A DNA stretch of 60,000 nucleotides from Strigamia acuminata (taxonomy: Eukaryota; Arthropoda; Chilopoda; Geophilomorpha; Linotaeniidae), in NCBI GenBank assembly GCA_949358305.1, contig OX442323.1, positions 8,186,001 through 8,246,000 of the forward strand, written 5' to 3'. A program made the position numbers and the translations under genes. Every line of letters starts with the position of its first letter. Within the stretch, counting starts at the first letter, position 1. The notes under the pieces are model-generated. The model was given only the letters and a program-made list of their open reading frames with translations. It was not told the DNA's origin and ran no database searches. Below, one piece after another: positions 1 through 12,987 of this stretch.

Positions 1-2940
1 AAAAAAAACTAGTTTGATATAAATTAAATAATCAAAAAAAAAAAAACAATTTAAATTTTTTCGTAATTTTCCTGCAATTCGGCACGTCGCGGTGCGAACC
101 CGACGTGGCTTCGCGTCCCGCACCCAGAGCAACCGACGCGGCTGGCTCAGCAACATTCCACAGCAGACACTCGCACCAGTCGCACACCCGCATAGTCCGA
201 TGAACCCGAAAAAGGAGCTCTGTCCCCCAATTCAATGCAACATGCAAGGTCGTAATTAAACGAATTAAACTTACCTCTTGCCACGCGACAGATAAGAGAG
301 AATGAGCTCGGAGAGTGGCGAGCGGATGCAGCCGTCCGCGGTGGCTCTCGATCGGGGTGTGTGCGAGCACGCGGCGTGCATCGGCGGTTGCGCCCGGGCC
401 GATCCTCATAGAATGCCAACGACCATTTTTATGGAAGGAGAAAGGAAGAGAAAAAAGCGTCGAGCTTTCGAAAGCGTCGTGGGCACGCAGACCCTCATCC
501 CTCGTCCCTCATCTGCAATGCGATGTCGGATTCGAGGTAATTATCAACTTAATGCGGACCATTATGAAAGAACGGAGCCGGAGCGCCATCCCATTGCACA
601 TAACCCACGCACACATACATAGCGCACGGCACAGCCAGGCGGGCAGGCACACACACGCACAAGAGAAGAGAGAGAAGAGAGAAGAGTGAGTGAAGTGGAG
701 TTTCTGCATTTATAACTCCCCTCCAATAGCTGTATTAATTTGTAAACTAACAAGGCGCGAGCAGAGCCGAGCGCTCATGCAACTTTCATACATTTTAAAG
801 TGGCTGAGCGAAGGAGGCGGCTTTTGTTTCGACAAGCTCATGCATGCTAAGCGACCCCCAAGGCACACCACCGATTGCCCTCGCACTCGCACACCCTCCG
901 CGCCGTTTTCCCCTCTGCCCGCTTTAATTTTTAATTAAACCTCCGACGTCTTCGATTCCAAAGACGGACGGAACGGAAAGGAACCCAAAGGGTGGAACAA
1001 ACCCAACAAACCCTACAAACCCTGGGACCGACCACTCTGCTCTCGTCTCGTCTCGTCGCTGTGCCGGGGTGCGAGGATCATCCATATGAAACGGTTGTTG
1101 TATCGGGGGCGCGCTTGCCACGCTTTTCATATTTAACAGGTTCGTTTTGGTGATGAGGCCTCGACGCAATTTCCACGACGGGAAATATTGGCGAGTAATC
1201 CGAACGCCGAGGCTCATGTTAGAAATATGAGGAGCACGCGCCCCTCGTCCACACCCCCACCTCCTCCCATTTTTACTTCACTCGTTCCTCGTCCGACATT
1301 CGCTCGTCGTCGTCGCCGTCTGTTTATTCAGTGCCACGCGAATCAAGAAAAACTCAATCGAAAACACTAAACCGCACCGCACCCCCGAGACCCTCGAAAC
1401 GGAAACCAAAAAATACACCAAAATATAGAAAAATAAAAAAAATAACTCAAATATTTAATTGATGATCGCAAAATGGCGACGGAACGCTTCATCAGGGGGC
1501 GAATTTATGCAAAACACGCTTACGCATCAAAGTGTAATTCAAGGGGAATTTTAAAATATCACGTAGGGAATAGTGTTTAGTTAATGTAATGGAGGGGGAA
1601 CAGAACAGAGAGAAAAGCCGTACACGTATACTACACAAAATACGCCTCATTTGCATACATAAGCACAATTTCTTCGACGAGACGCCATTACGAGTTAAAG
1701 AGGGGTGTGTGGGGGGGTCGACGATTCGAACGTTGCGTCTCTGAATTATGGACCACGTGCCTCGTGCCAGCGATAATGTCGTGTTGACGTCGCCTCTGAC
1801 ACCGGGCTAAATAATTTGGGTGTCACGCGCATCTCGGGTCAGAATCGTCGCTCGCCGCCATTTTTCTTTGCGTTTGCAACAATAACGATAAACCACGTCG
1901 TCATTGGCGCAAACCCTGTGGCAGGGCCGGGTATTTCAATAAACTTAGGCTCGTTTTGTTCGTCTCAGCGAGATGATTCCGAATATGTATAGTAGAAGTG
2001 CCAAATGTGTGCGCAAAGTTAAAAACACATTATATTTCCGATTTAAATACATCCATATTCTCATAAATACCATTATAACATTTTTTCAAAGGAAATTCAT
2101 AACATAAAGTGATATCAATCTAATGTTTTGCCTGTTGAGGTGCAACAGACGACAGTGATTGACACCCGAGATTTTTTAATTTGTAAAAAAAAGTCGATTT
2201 TTATTTTTATTTTTAAGTTTTTAAATTTTTATATTTTTATTGACGCTCGTAAATCTGTGCGAGATCTCGCGACAAGAATCTTATTTGGTTGATGAATGGG
2301 CCCGTCGCCATTTTTGTTGCTCTTAAAACGGTTAGAGAAGGCGAGCAAACCACTGACAAGGCGTTTCGCTAATGGAAATAAATAGGGTGACATTCGGCGT
2401 TGTGTGTGAGCGACTCGCGATTAATAGACGCTGAGATTTTGCACGCCAAATTGCCCACTCCCTCGCCCGAGGTGGCGACAACTCCCCCTGGGGTAGTCGC
2501 AATTGCAAACCGGGTAAAAAGTATCGACTAATTTACAACCTTACAAAGTTTAAATAACAAATGATACGGCAATAAAAGTCTCGTCTCATTACCTTTTTTT
2601 TGCGCTGCAATCTCTTTTTTATTACAATATTTGCGGGTGTTTTCAACTTGCTCGTTTAATTGGACTTGCAAACGAATAAATTACAACGTTGAATTAAGGT
2701 CAACGAGACGGTTTAAAGCAGCTTTATAAAATAAGCTTTAACCCATTTATTTAATTCATACGTGCATTAATCAACCTCCCAAAAATTTCAATGCCACCTT
2801 AATTAAAACCACTTCCGTTTCGACCAATTAAAAACAAACCACAAGAAATTTCACAATTTTTCCTTCATCCAAATCCACATAGTTTCATTTTAATTCATTT
2901 CCGTTTTCATTATTAAACCCTAATTGAATCGCTTAAACCA
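1..2940. other. Non-coding desert, left end
   Basis: No gene recognised. Balanced-composition islands (about 60-1370 and 1640-1960) alternate with AT-rich tracts. It holds an octamer ATTTGCAT at 1649-1656, a CACGTG at 1754, a TGATTGACA at 2156-2164, and GCCATTTTT words near 1855 and 2308. Confidence 0.6.
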
Positions 2941-2950
2941 CGAAAAGATA

Positions 2951-3560
2951 TGTAAAAACCACGTAAAACCAAGTAAAGCAACGTAAAATAACCTAAAACA
3001 ATGTAAAACCATGTAAAAACCATGTAAAAACCATGTAAAAACCATGTAAAAACCAGGTAAAATCATGTAAAATCATAGTAAACCATATAAAACCTTGTAA
3101 ACTCAGGTAAAAACCATGCAAAATCATGTAAAATCATGTAAAATCATAGTAAACCATATAAAACCTTGTAAACTCATGTAAAATTAAACCATGTAAAATA
3201 ATAATCAAATTAAAATCATATAAAATCAAGTAAAATCATATAATATCAAGTAAAATCAAGTAAAATCATGTAAACTCATGTAAAATTAAACCATGTAAAA
3301 TAATAATCAAATTAAAATCATATAAAATCAAGTAAAATCATATAATATCAAGTAAAATCAAGTAAAATCATATAAAATCAAGTATAATCATATAAAATCA
3401 AGTAAAATCATATAAAATCAAGTAAAATCATATAAAATCAAGTAAAATCATATAAAATCAATTAAAATCACGTAAAATCAAATAAAATCACGTAAAATCA
3501 TATGAAATCATGTAAAATCATATTACACCATGTAAAACCTTGTAAAACCATGTAAAACCA
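2951..3560. repeat. AT-rich tandem array, 10-11/20-bp units with a 102-bp duplication
   Basis: Variants of CATGTAAAAC and ATCATATAAAATCAAGTAAA repeat for about 600 bp. A block starting TGTAAACTCATGTAAAATTA at 3167 recurs almost unchanged at 3269, a recent 102-bp tandem duplication on top of the short period. No gene lies inside. Confidence 0.85.
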
Positions 3561-3734
3561 CATACGGACACGACACGACACCACGTAAATATATCAAAAC
3601 AAACATTTCAACTCTCACTTGAATCCATTTCTAAATGTATTACCCAAAAAGAAAAAAAAAAAAAAAAAATAGGAAATAAAACTTAAATCCCCAGCGCGAC
3701 CAGAGTGCGGTGACTTGTCACTCAAACCGCAAAA

Positions 3735-3779
3735 AGTGGAAAGAGAAAGAGAAAGAGAGAGAGCTGTAGAGAGAGAGGG
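3735..3779 (+). promoter_or_regulatory. GAGA tract
   Basis: GAAAGAGAAAGAGAGAGAG and further GA units are interrupted by CTGTAG. A second tract at 14345-14362 is also followed by (GC)GCTGTAG. GAGA factor binds such tracts in arthropods; the site is unproven here. Confidence 0.35.
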
Positions 3780-5981
3780 TGGGTCGTGAGGTGGAGTCGG
3801 ATGGCTATCACCTCTCCTCACGGACGTCTGGGATCTTGTGGGAGGCAATTTCTTTATCTAGGGGAGGCTTAAGTCGCCAGACGAGGGCGCAAACCCGGAG
3901 GCCGCGGGAGATTAGGCCACGTGAAGCGTCCGTGGGCCCACTCTCCCACTCTCCAGTGATGATTAGGACGCCAGGTCTAAGCTCGCAGATCCCTGCCACT
4001 ATCTCGTGACTGGAACCTCGGTGGGGAGGGACTGGTGGGGACTGTCCCCTCCACCGTCACTCATGGGGGACAAGTGGGGGCCCCTTCCCCCCCCCACCAC
4101 CAAAAAAAAGTTGCACAGAATTCATAAGGGTTTTGGCGTCCCTCAGGATTTCCAGAGTCGAGTGGACGACAGGAGCCTACCAAACAGGAAGTAGAATCCA
4201 CTAGTAAATCCACAAGATGGACGACCAAAGCCACTAAGAAAAGAAAGAAAGAAAAAGACAAAATAAATTTATTTCCACAATTTTCTCTCCTTTATTTCTA
4301 TTTCGGGCGCTTCGGCAACCATAATGAAACCATGGCAACCGATAATCATACTCGATCGGATCAAATTATGGCGATGAATCACTCAAAACGCCACTTCGGA
4401 TGACACGTGCGTTGCTAATGTCATCGAGAAAAAATAAAAAAAATAAAAATTTTATTTTAATTTTAATTTTTATTTTTGGTGTATCTTCTATTTGTTTACA
4501 CACGATGACACTTCCGGGCTGGGATAATTAACTGGGGGGCTGGTTGATCCCGTATTTGTACACCTGCTAATCAAACAATTATCCTTAATCCAAGCAGGCT
4601 CGGCAACCATCACGCGCTGCTCTCGCGTGCAAGCCAACATAAACTACTCGGCAAATCGACTTGATACCGTACAAATCTCTTTGTCTCAAAAGAGTGAGAG
4701 AGTAGTGGGAGCTGGAGGCAAACGAGAGCACGGCGGGAAAACAAAGGTAAATCATGTGCCGACTCACAATCAAGGGAGAAACAACAACGAGAAAATGGCA
4801 ACAAATTTATGACCCACACCTCGCCGCAGACACGAAAACTCAACAAGAAAAAAAAAACAACAACCTGCACCTGAATTTCCCAATCATTAGTCTCGTTTCC
4901 CCTTAACCCAAAAAAAAAATAAAATAAACGCCGCTCCCTTTTAAAAATAAAAAATATACAAATTAACCAGCCCTACTTGTCACAAATTGCATTTTCAAAG
5001 CCCTCGCCGCCATTTTGTTTTTTTCAACCCAAAATATATCACTATCAATTATTTCTTGACGTGTGTTTTCTTCGTAAGTAAAAGCGCGCAAAAAGTGCGT
5101 CTAAGGCCCGTAGTTTAAGATATAGACCGTAATCGATATGAAAAGTGCACGCAAAACTCGTTTCCATTCCATTTATTGCTTTTTCTCTCATCCATAACGT
5201 GCTGATGCGTTTTCCATTTCGCATTCAGGAACGGGGTGTGTGTGTATGTGTGTGTGGGGTTCTAGAGCAGAGAAGAGAAGGGATTTCGATGCCCATTGCT
5301 AAGTGTTGCCATGCAGGCGTCTAAGGCCGCAAACAGCGTCTCTTCTCGGCATCGAATCTATCGCTCCTCTCCTCATCCCATCCATCCCTACCATCCCTTC
5401 CAACTTCCTGCCGTTCGTTCGCCACTCGAGATGCCATCTCATCTGCACGGCTTCCCGCGGTGCACGAATAAATTCCGGCCGCGGCACCCCGTTTTGCATA
5501 AAAAGCGCCGGGGCTTTGCGACGAGACGGCGCAAACTCGCTTAGAGGGAGGTAAACTAGTGCCGAGCAACACCAACATCATAGACAAGTGTCAATCACTG
5601 CGAATTGGCGTCTGAAAAATAAAACGCCAGCTTCCATCTCTCCTCATCCGTGAAGAAAGGCACGGGGAAGGGAGAAAGAAAAGCGCCTCCCTCGTCTCTT
5701 CCTGGGCTTTTTAATGGCGGAATTATTAAATTTCCAATACACTGACCGCGAGAATGAGTAATTATGGGCGGACGGAGGGTGACAGGCGGGCGCTCGCACG
5801 CCGCGTCGAACGAAAATGAAATTAAGAAGGCACATTGGCGGCACTCGCTGATCAAGTTAGAACCCGACTCCCCCTCACACTTTCCCCAACCCCAACCCGC
5901 GCTCTGCTCTGTCTGACTAACACGCCGCTCAGATTCGCGAGTCGGGGTCAAAGGCCCCCGTCGGAGACAAGGTGGCGGCGA

Positions 5982-5991
5982 TTGGCGCCAA
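5982..5991. promoter_or_regulatory. E2F-type palindrome TTGGCGCCAA
   Basis: TTGGCGCCAA within GATTGGCGCCAAAT matches the known E2F site. It belongs to a wider set of GGCGCC words in the desert. Function is inferred from the motif only. Confidence 0.3.
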
Positions 5992-6182
5992 ATAACAAAA
6001 TACACCCAAAATTGTTTCATTGTCCCATCAATTCCCCATTCTCCCGCCAAAAACAACACAATACTGAAGAACACACGTCAGAAATTCATGAAAGCATATT
6101 GTTAACACTAAAAATAAATAATAGAAAAATATAATAATGCTAAAATGCAAATCTCACAAGAATGTGAATAAATAGGCAAGTT

Positions 6183-6194
6183 GGGGGGGGGGGG
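6183..6194 (+). repeat. Run of twelve G
   Basis: Twelve consecutive G, unusual in this AT-rich sequence and a likely site of length error or slippage. Confidence 0.8.
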
Positions 6195-7265
6195 AAACAC
6201 CTTTATTCGAGTGTCGACATCAATCAGAGTGGATTTAGCGATTTTCGCTCATCGCTGGTTGTTGGACGCGATCGGGTTGGCGGGGGCGGGCAAAAATGGA
6301 GGCCCCACCCCCGTCTTTTGAGATTGTGGATTCGTCCTCCCTTCTGCCTACTTATTATGCACGACCGTGACCTCACCCGCGCCTCATTTCCATACGCCAG
6401 GGTGCGGTAAGCCCCCTTGCCAAGCAGTGCGCATGCGTCGAGGGAATAGCCACCCAAGAGCCCGGCTGTCAAGAAGTGTCAATCACACGAGCCGCAGGCG
6501 CACTAAGCTTGTCACGTGACAAGACGCGCATGAAATCACGGGCCCCAGGCTTTGCCATGTCTGCGGGCTGCACATTCTTCTTTTTCTTTCTGCGTTCGCG
6601 TCCCCTGCCCCCCCTCCTTGTCAATCGACGACAGACGCTGTTAATTAGCGACGGATTTGCTGACCCGCGACCAATGTCCAGGTTGACAAAAAATAATTAT
6701 ATCCAAATATGAAATAATGGGTCTGTGGGGGTTTGGCGAGGCGTGGGTGGTCTATTAATAGACACCCGGTTTGTGTCTAACGAGGCACGGCGTTCGTGGT
6801 TGAGTAGTCGCCTAAGGTGGAGTTTGTGCTTGGATTTCCCTTCAATTATGCTAATGAGGTGCAAATAATTTCATTTTTTTCCTTTTTCATTTTTTTGGAA
6901 ATGAAATTTTTTTCGAAATAATTTATCTCTCGGTTGGAGGAAAAAATATTTGGGAATTTGCGCGCAAAATCCCTCACGTAAAGTGAGTTAAAACGTCAGA
7001 AACGCGACTAAGACGAGAATTATCCCGTCATTTTAATTTTAATTTTTTTTTGGAAAAAATATTTTTTATTTTTTTTTTTTAGTTTTCTTTTGGAAATGTT
7101 AATCCTGCATCATTGGAAGGAAAGTAATGGAGTCGATCATATTTGTCGTTAATGTTTACAAGGCAAAAGACCTTGGTGCAATTGGACTGCAGTAGCAACC
7201 GTCCTCATCCTACACTGATTAAGCCTACATTTGAGATTCAAAGTGATTGCATCCACGTCTGATAA

Positions 7266-7270
<5 letters not shown>

Positions 7271-7298
<28 letters not shown>
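7271..7298 (+). repeat. (GA)n microsatellite
   Basis: About 14 uninterrupted GA units, a simple repeat that is also a possible GAGA-factor site. Confidence 0.85.
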
Positions 7299-7301
<3 letters not shown>

Positions 7302-7436
7302 GTCGATTCCTTCTCCGCATACTGATCATTTATCTACCTGACTCAAGTAGCCAATCACACCCCGCTATCATTTTAACCCGACATTTTATTCCAAGTCGCA
7401 ATTCTTTTTTAATTTCGACAAAAAAATCGATAATTT

Positions 7437-8018
7437 GCATAAAATTCAACAAATTTCAACAAATTTCAACAAATTTCAACGAATTTAAACAATTTCAACG
7501 AATTTAAACAATTTCACCAAAATTTAACAAATTTTCACAAAATTCAACAATTTTCAACAAATTTTTACAAATGTCAATAAATTTTCACAAATTTTCCTCA
7601 AAATCCCATAAATTTTCACAAATGTCAATAAATTTCCACAAATTTTTCTCAAAATTCCAAAAAATACCACAAATTTTCATATTTCCATAAAATTTTCATA
7701 ATATTTCCATAAAATTTCCACAAATTCCCATAAAATTTCCACAAATTCCCATAAAATTTCCAGAAATCTCCACAAAATTTCCACAAATCTCCACAAAATT
7801 TCCACAAATCTCCACAAAATTCGACAAATTTTGAACAAATCCCCACAAAATTCCACAAATTTTCCACAAATTCCCATAAAATTTCCACAAATTCCCATAA
7901 AATTTCCACAAATTCCCATAAAATTTCCACAAATTCTCATAAAATTTCCACAAATCTCCACAAAATTCGACAAATTTTGAACAAATCCCCACAAAATTCC
8001 ACAAATTTCCAAAATCAC
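7437..8018. repeat. AT-rich tandem array with 21-bp units and a ~146-bp higher-order repeat
   Basis: It starts with about 10-11-bp CAACAAATTT units and becomes a 21-bp unit (CCCATAAAATTTCCACAAATT). A segment containing TTCGACAAATTTTGAACAAAT at about 7820 returns at about 7966, giving a 146-bp higher-order period (about 7 x 21). The 21-bp period keeps several frames open on the minus strand (7-residue repeats such as ILWEFVE); these are not genes. Confidence 0.85.
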
Positions 8019-8769
8019 AACGACAACAAAAATCGTCATTGTTTGTCCTATCCAGAAAATCAATGACAAAAAAAATCCAAATCTTCTAATTCCTCGATTA
8101 AATGACCACATGTTTCAAGAATAATATTTTTCCGCGAGGGTCCTGGAGGGTTTTAATTTAAATTTTCGTGTCCCTTGAGCCGTGAGTAGCAAATAATAAT
8201 ACGTGAGGTCATTTAGCAAACAAATTATCATCTGGAAAACACGACAGGGATGTTTTCGCAATTTTTTTCCCGTCTATTTATTATTTTTAATACACGCAAC
8301 GCAACCAACAGGTATTGTACACAGAACCCATCATTAAGTAGTGCGGTAAAGATCATGTTTAATTCGGAATGGCGAATGCTCAATTTATTCCTGCTCGCAC
8401 CGCTCGCGTGACTATTCGCCAATTTTTATTTTATTTTAATTTTTTTTTAATTTTAAATTATTCGTAATTTTGTTTTTTAAGATTTTTATGATACATCTTT
8501 TTTATTTTTTATTTTTATTCCACCTTCATTCACAGCACGTATTAATTTCAGCCACGCGCAGGCAAATTAGCACCACGAAACAGATGTAGTAGACAACCCT
8601 TTGGATTCTTTTTATTTCCTTCAATTATACAACACCTGATGAATAACACAGGTGTGCTTGGAAATTAGAAAAATTCATAATTTTCAATGTTTCGCTTGAA
8701 AAAATGGACTTTTTTTAAACCACATCGAAATATTCACTTAAACATTTAAATATTGGTGGAAATTTATGG

Positions 8770-9245
8770 TTTTTATAATTGAAATGTGCAAATTTGTGTT
8801 TTTCTAATTGAAATGTTGGAAATTTCTGTTTTTTTAATTGAAATGTTGGAATTTTTTACTTTTTCTAATTAGAATGTCTAAAATTTGTCTCTTTTCTAAT
8901 TAAAATGTCTAAAATTTGTCTCTTTTCTAATTAAAATGTCTAAAATTTGTATCTATTCTAATTAAAAAATCAAAATTTTCTGTTTTTTTAAATTAAAAAA
9001 CCAAAAATCGCCATTTTTTCAAATCAAAAAATCAAAATTTTCTATTTTTTCAAATTAAAAAACCAAAAATCGCCATTTTTTCAAATCAAAAAATCAAAAT
9101 TTTCTTTTTTTTCAAATTAAAAAACCAAAAATCGCCATTTTTCCAAATCAAAAAACCAAAAATCGCCATTTTTCCAAATCAAAAAAATCAAAATTTTCTA
9201 TTTTTTCAAATCAAAAAACCAAAAATTTCCATTTCCTCCAAACCA
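8770..9245. repeat. AT-rich tandem array, 31-bp units becoming 62-bp units
   Basis: The word AATTGAAATG/AATTAAAATG recurs at 8777, 8806, 8836, 8867, 8898, 8929 and 8960 (steps of 29-31). The array then becomes CCAAAAATCGCC units at 9001, 9063 and 9125 (62-bp steps) and 9157 (32). Confidence 0.85.
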
Positions 9246-9373
9246 AAACCCCAAAAACATATTTATTTCCTCGCCAAAATTTCCCATTCATCCTGTCCCC
9301 AACTTCATCTTTAATTTCATTCCTAAAACACTTACAACCACCACCACCCCCTCAAAAAAAAAAAAAAAAAAAA

Positions 9374-9385
9374 AATGGCGCCATT
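9374..9385. promoter_or_regulatory. Palindrome AATGGCGCCATT
   Basis: A perfect 12-bp palindrome that shares AATGGCGCC with the arms of the inverted repeat at 12949-12987. It follows a long poly-A run. Confidence 0.35.
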
Positions 9386-9664
9386 GTGTCGTCCACCCCA
9401 CCCATAACGCGGTTATGGACTTAATTGATTTTAGAATTAAGATTTCTCCACCCCACCCCTCTCTTTAATACCCTCCTTGCGTCTAATGATGAATCCCTGC
9501 CTCTCAGCTATGTGGTTTGAAGAAGATTGAAGAAGCACGTGCACTCATTTAGAACCCTCTTTCCAACGCCATTCTTCTTAATCTCGACTGGTATTTTATA
9601 ATTTGCTGTGCAAAGCTTATTGACGAGCAATCCAAATATTTTCCAAAGCCACTGATTGCCACAG

Positions 9665-9690
9665 CACACACACACACACACACACACACT
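9665..9690 (+). repeat. (CA)n microsatellite
   Basis: About 12 CA units. Confidence 0.85.
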
Positions 9691-12600
9691 CTAATGAGCC
9701 TATTATGACACCCCCCACAAAACAAATCCCAAAAACCTCCAAAACAAAAACAAAAAGGGGCCACCAACACACATAAACCTAAAAAAACAAACCCCCTTAG
9801 CCCTCGCACCCCCTTCAATCTCTTTTTCAGCCAACCCAACTCCCCCATCAAGCGACGGCACCGGGCTTATGCAAATGACCGTTATTCATCATTCTTGAGA
9901 TCTCCACCAGGATTACGGGGCTGATGTGGTCGCTAGGCGGCGCCATTTGCCGCGACCCCCCGCAAACCACACGCATCCCTCGACGATGGATGGCATCTTC
10001 CCATCAGAAAATGTAGAAAAATATATTCTAAACGCCCAATTTCGCTTTATTTACCCCTTTTTCATTGTCCCTGCGTCGTCTTACGGCGGGGGGTGTTGAT
10101 TACATCTCGCACTGCCTTTATCCTCATCCCTCGCCATCCGCAGCGCCGCTATTTCATTGGGGAAATCAATTGGACAGCTCCTCGACTGAGGTGCGAAGGC
10201 AAATGAAGAGAGAGAGAGACGAGAGGAGAAATATGCATATTCACGCTGATGAATGCGAGGCAAATTATATTCTTACTCCTGACAAGTCTATCAATTGGCG
10301 ACAATTCCCTGGAAAATGCATCGAATTTCGGTGATGGGGAGAAAGTGTGCGACCAAACCAACGTTACCCTGGCTGACCCTACGGCCACGGGGATGAAGGC
10401 GAGCAAATTGAACATTACAAGTCTCTTCTCGAGCCCCGTGGCGAACATCCTCCATTAAAGGACTTGTTTCAAATACCCTTTGTGAAAAACTCGCTTTTTC
10501 TCTGTTGTTTTTATTTTAAAAAAAAGTGGATTTATTTGATTAGTCGATTTAATTTAAGATTGTAATGTTTTACACCCTTTCTTTAAGAAATAAAAATAAA
10601 AATAAAAATTGAGGTCGTGTTGCGAGCAATTTTCGACTGTTAAAAAAATAAATAAAAAATAAAAATCACGTGTTGTAATTTTTTTTTTCTTTTTTTTTAA
10701 ATTGTAAATGATTTGCTTCCCCCTCATTTCGGCTTCCCCTCCATATTTTTATTCGGAGATTTTTCTAAAAAAGAAATTTGCGAAATTGTGATCCCGAGAT
10801 GAAAAACACAGTTATTGCTTTCAAACACGTGGAAGGGAAAAGAGGAGAAGAAAAAGGGGGTTTTTTGGGTAGGAGGTGTTGGGAAAAAAAGGAATCAACG
10901 AGTGAAATATGTCAGCAAGAGGGTTCGTCACGCGCAAAGCACGTGCCTGACCGGGCGACACCCCGCCAGTCGATAAAGTTGCCTCTCACCGTGGCAAATT
11001 TTTCAATAATATGCAAAAGAAGAAGAGATTGGTTCATGCGGGGGCGAAATGGGATGAGACACGACGCGGCGCGCATGCTCTCCTTCACTTTTCTTTCATT
11101 ATCAACTGCTTCTCTTCACTTTTTTTGTTTATTTTCTATTTTTTACATTTTTAATATTTATATATTTTTATATTTTTATATTTTGTTTAATAAAAATTTT
11201 TTTTTGGTGTGTTTTTTGGTTTTTTTGTTGTTTTGAAGGATGGGAAGAAAAAAAAATATGTAAATATTTAATGTATTTGTTTTCCTGTAATTTACCTGCA
11301 GAGCAAACAGAAATGAGATGATGTAAGGGGTTTCGCATGCGCCAGTTGTAATAACAGGTTGCAATGTTAGATATCGATGGAATACATAATTAGATGTCAC
11401 CCATCTCCTTATGTAAATTAACATGCCTTGCTGACCACTGCAATAATTATTGCGACCAAGCTATAATTTTCGGTGGAATCAATCGATTATAATATTTCTG
11501 ATCTGCGTATTCTTTGCAAGTAATTTCCTCTACTATTATTATAATAAAAAAAAATTTTTTTTTATTAAAATTAAAAAAAAAAAAAATATTCAATAATTTT
11601 TTCCAATAAATTTACATACGATTTGTCATTCAAACACCGATATTCTCGGATATTCTCCACCAACACCACACCTCCAGAACGAATTTCACATATACAATTT
11701 CAGACCCGAAATAATAAACAAAATTATTTTTTTCCACTGGCAAAAATAATGTTCCATTAATTTTTCTCATTTTCTCATTTTTTTTTACTCTTATTTTCGA
11801 AGAAAAACTCGAAAAAAAAGTAATTTCGGACCGTTTTTCCATTAAATATTGTGTACAATAAATAAATACATAAATATATTTGCAAAAAGAAAGAAAAAAG
11901 CGAAGAAAAAGGGAAACAAACAACATTCAAATGAACATTTAATTCACAACACTCGCACACCGATTGCAAACAGCTGTCGCCATCGACTTGAGAAACGAAG
12001 CAAAAACAAATTGTTGGAAGCGAAAAAAATTCGAAAAAGTGACACAAAAAGAAAAGCCACTCATCTGTCGTCGTGTTTGGCACCCGAGAAAGCCAACCGA
12101 CCACTTTAACTTCATTTTCTCCACTTTTTTCTCTCTTCTCGCACTTGATCGTAGCTTGTGGTCAGTTTCGGTCAAGAGGGGGAAGAAAAAAGGGGGGCGA
12201 GAGGCGGTCATCCAACGCCTTACATCCTATCAATATCGAATCCTCAAAATCTGTTTCACAGAATCACCTACAACCGAATCGATGACCGAGGGGTCGCGCA
12301 ACAGCTCGCGGCGCATCCACTGACCACACCACTGACCATCTGTGAAAGCCACAAAAATTCCATTCTCTAATTTTCGAATTTTTTAAATTTTTCAAATTTT
12401 TTTATTTTTTATTTTAAAAAAATTAAAATTAAAATTTATTAGATTTTTAGATGGTTTCTATTTTTGGTTCCATGTCCATTAGGAGAGATTTGTCTGGCAA
12501 TTGCGAGTGTCGCGACCCCTCATTCCATACGGTATTAATGCACATTTGCATGACAAAGACGGGCAGCAAAATAAATCAACTAATTTCTGCAAAATGGACT

Positions 12601-12948
12601 CCTTCAATTGTGTTATGAAAAGACAAATCTAATTTTACAAAATATCTACTTGACTCAACTCTTTCTGCAATTCCCTTTCCCTTGATCCGATACCGCAAAA
12701 TCCAATACAAGCGCAACCATTTTCCCCCCCAAATTGCAATTAAAACGACTGTTTTAGTGCTTCCCTGCATTACTCCTCCGTTTGACGGCAAAAATATTCA
12801 AACTCAAACAAAAAAAAAAAATTTTTTTAAAAATTTTTATATATCTAATTAGGCGTATATTAATATAAACAAGCGAAGAAAAATAATTTAATATTTCATG
12901 GGGGAGGTAAAAAAAAAAAATGTTGAGCACAAATAAGGGCTTCAATCA

Positions 12949-12987
12949 GAATGGCGCCGTTTGAGAAGGGACGTAACGGCGCCATTC
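12949..12987. promoter_or_regulatory. Perfect 13-bp inverted repeat with GGCGCC cores
   Basis: GAATGGCGCCGTT (12949-12961) and its exact reverse complement (12975-12987) flank a 13-bp spacer. Each arm contains the palindrome GGCGCC. Two facing copies of one 13-mer suggest a dimeric protein site or a short hairpin. Protein identity is unknown. Confidence 0.6.

Larger units (their letters stand above)
3600..7240. other. Non-coding desert with regulatory-like words
   Basis: No gene recognised. It holds the GAGA tract at 3735, TGTCAATCA at 5589 and 6477, the E2F-type palindrome at 5982, an octamer at 6145-6152, and the NRF1-like TGCGCATGCGT at 6428. Short open frames (up to 159 codons at 5595-6074, minus) have no recognisable domain. 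Confidence 0.55.
9250..12940. other. Non-coding desert
   Basis: No gene recognised. Octamers lie at 9869-9876 (followed by GACCGTTATTCAT) and 12544-12551, with NRF1-like words at 11071 and 11335 and several CACGTG. 9840-9960 is an island of balanced composition containing GGCGGCGCCATTTGCC and is a reasonable enhancer candidate. Confidence 0.55.

Noticed and set aside
7649-8111. Heptad-like repeat proteins (ILWEFVE, NFMGICG) on the minus strand
   Set aside because: Produced by a 21-bp AT-rich tandem array that stays open in several frames; not genes.
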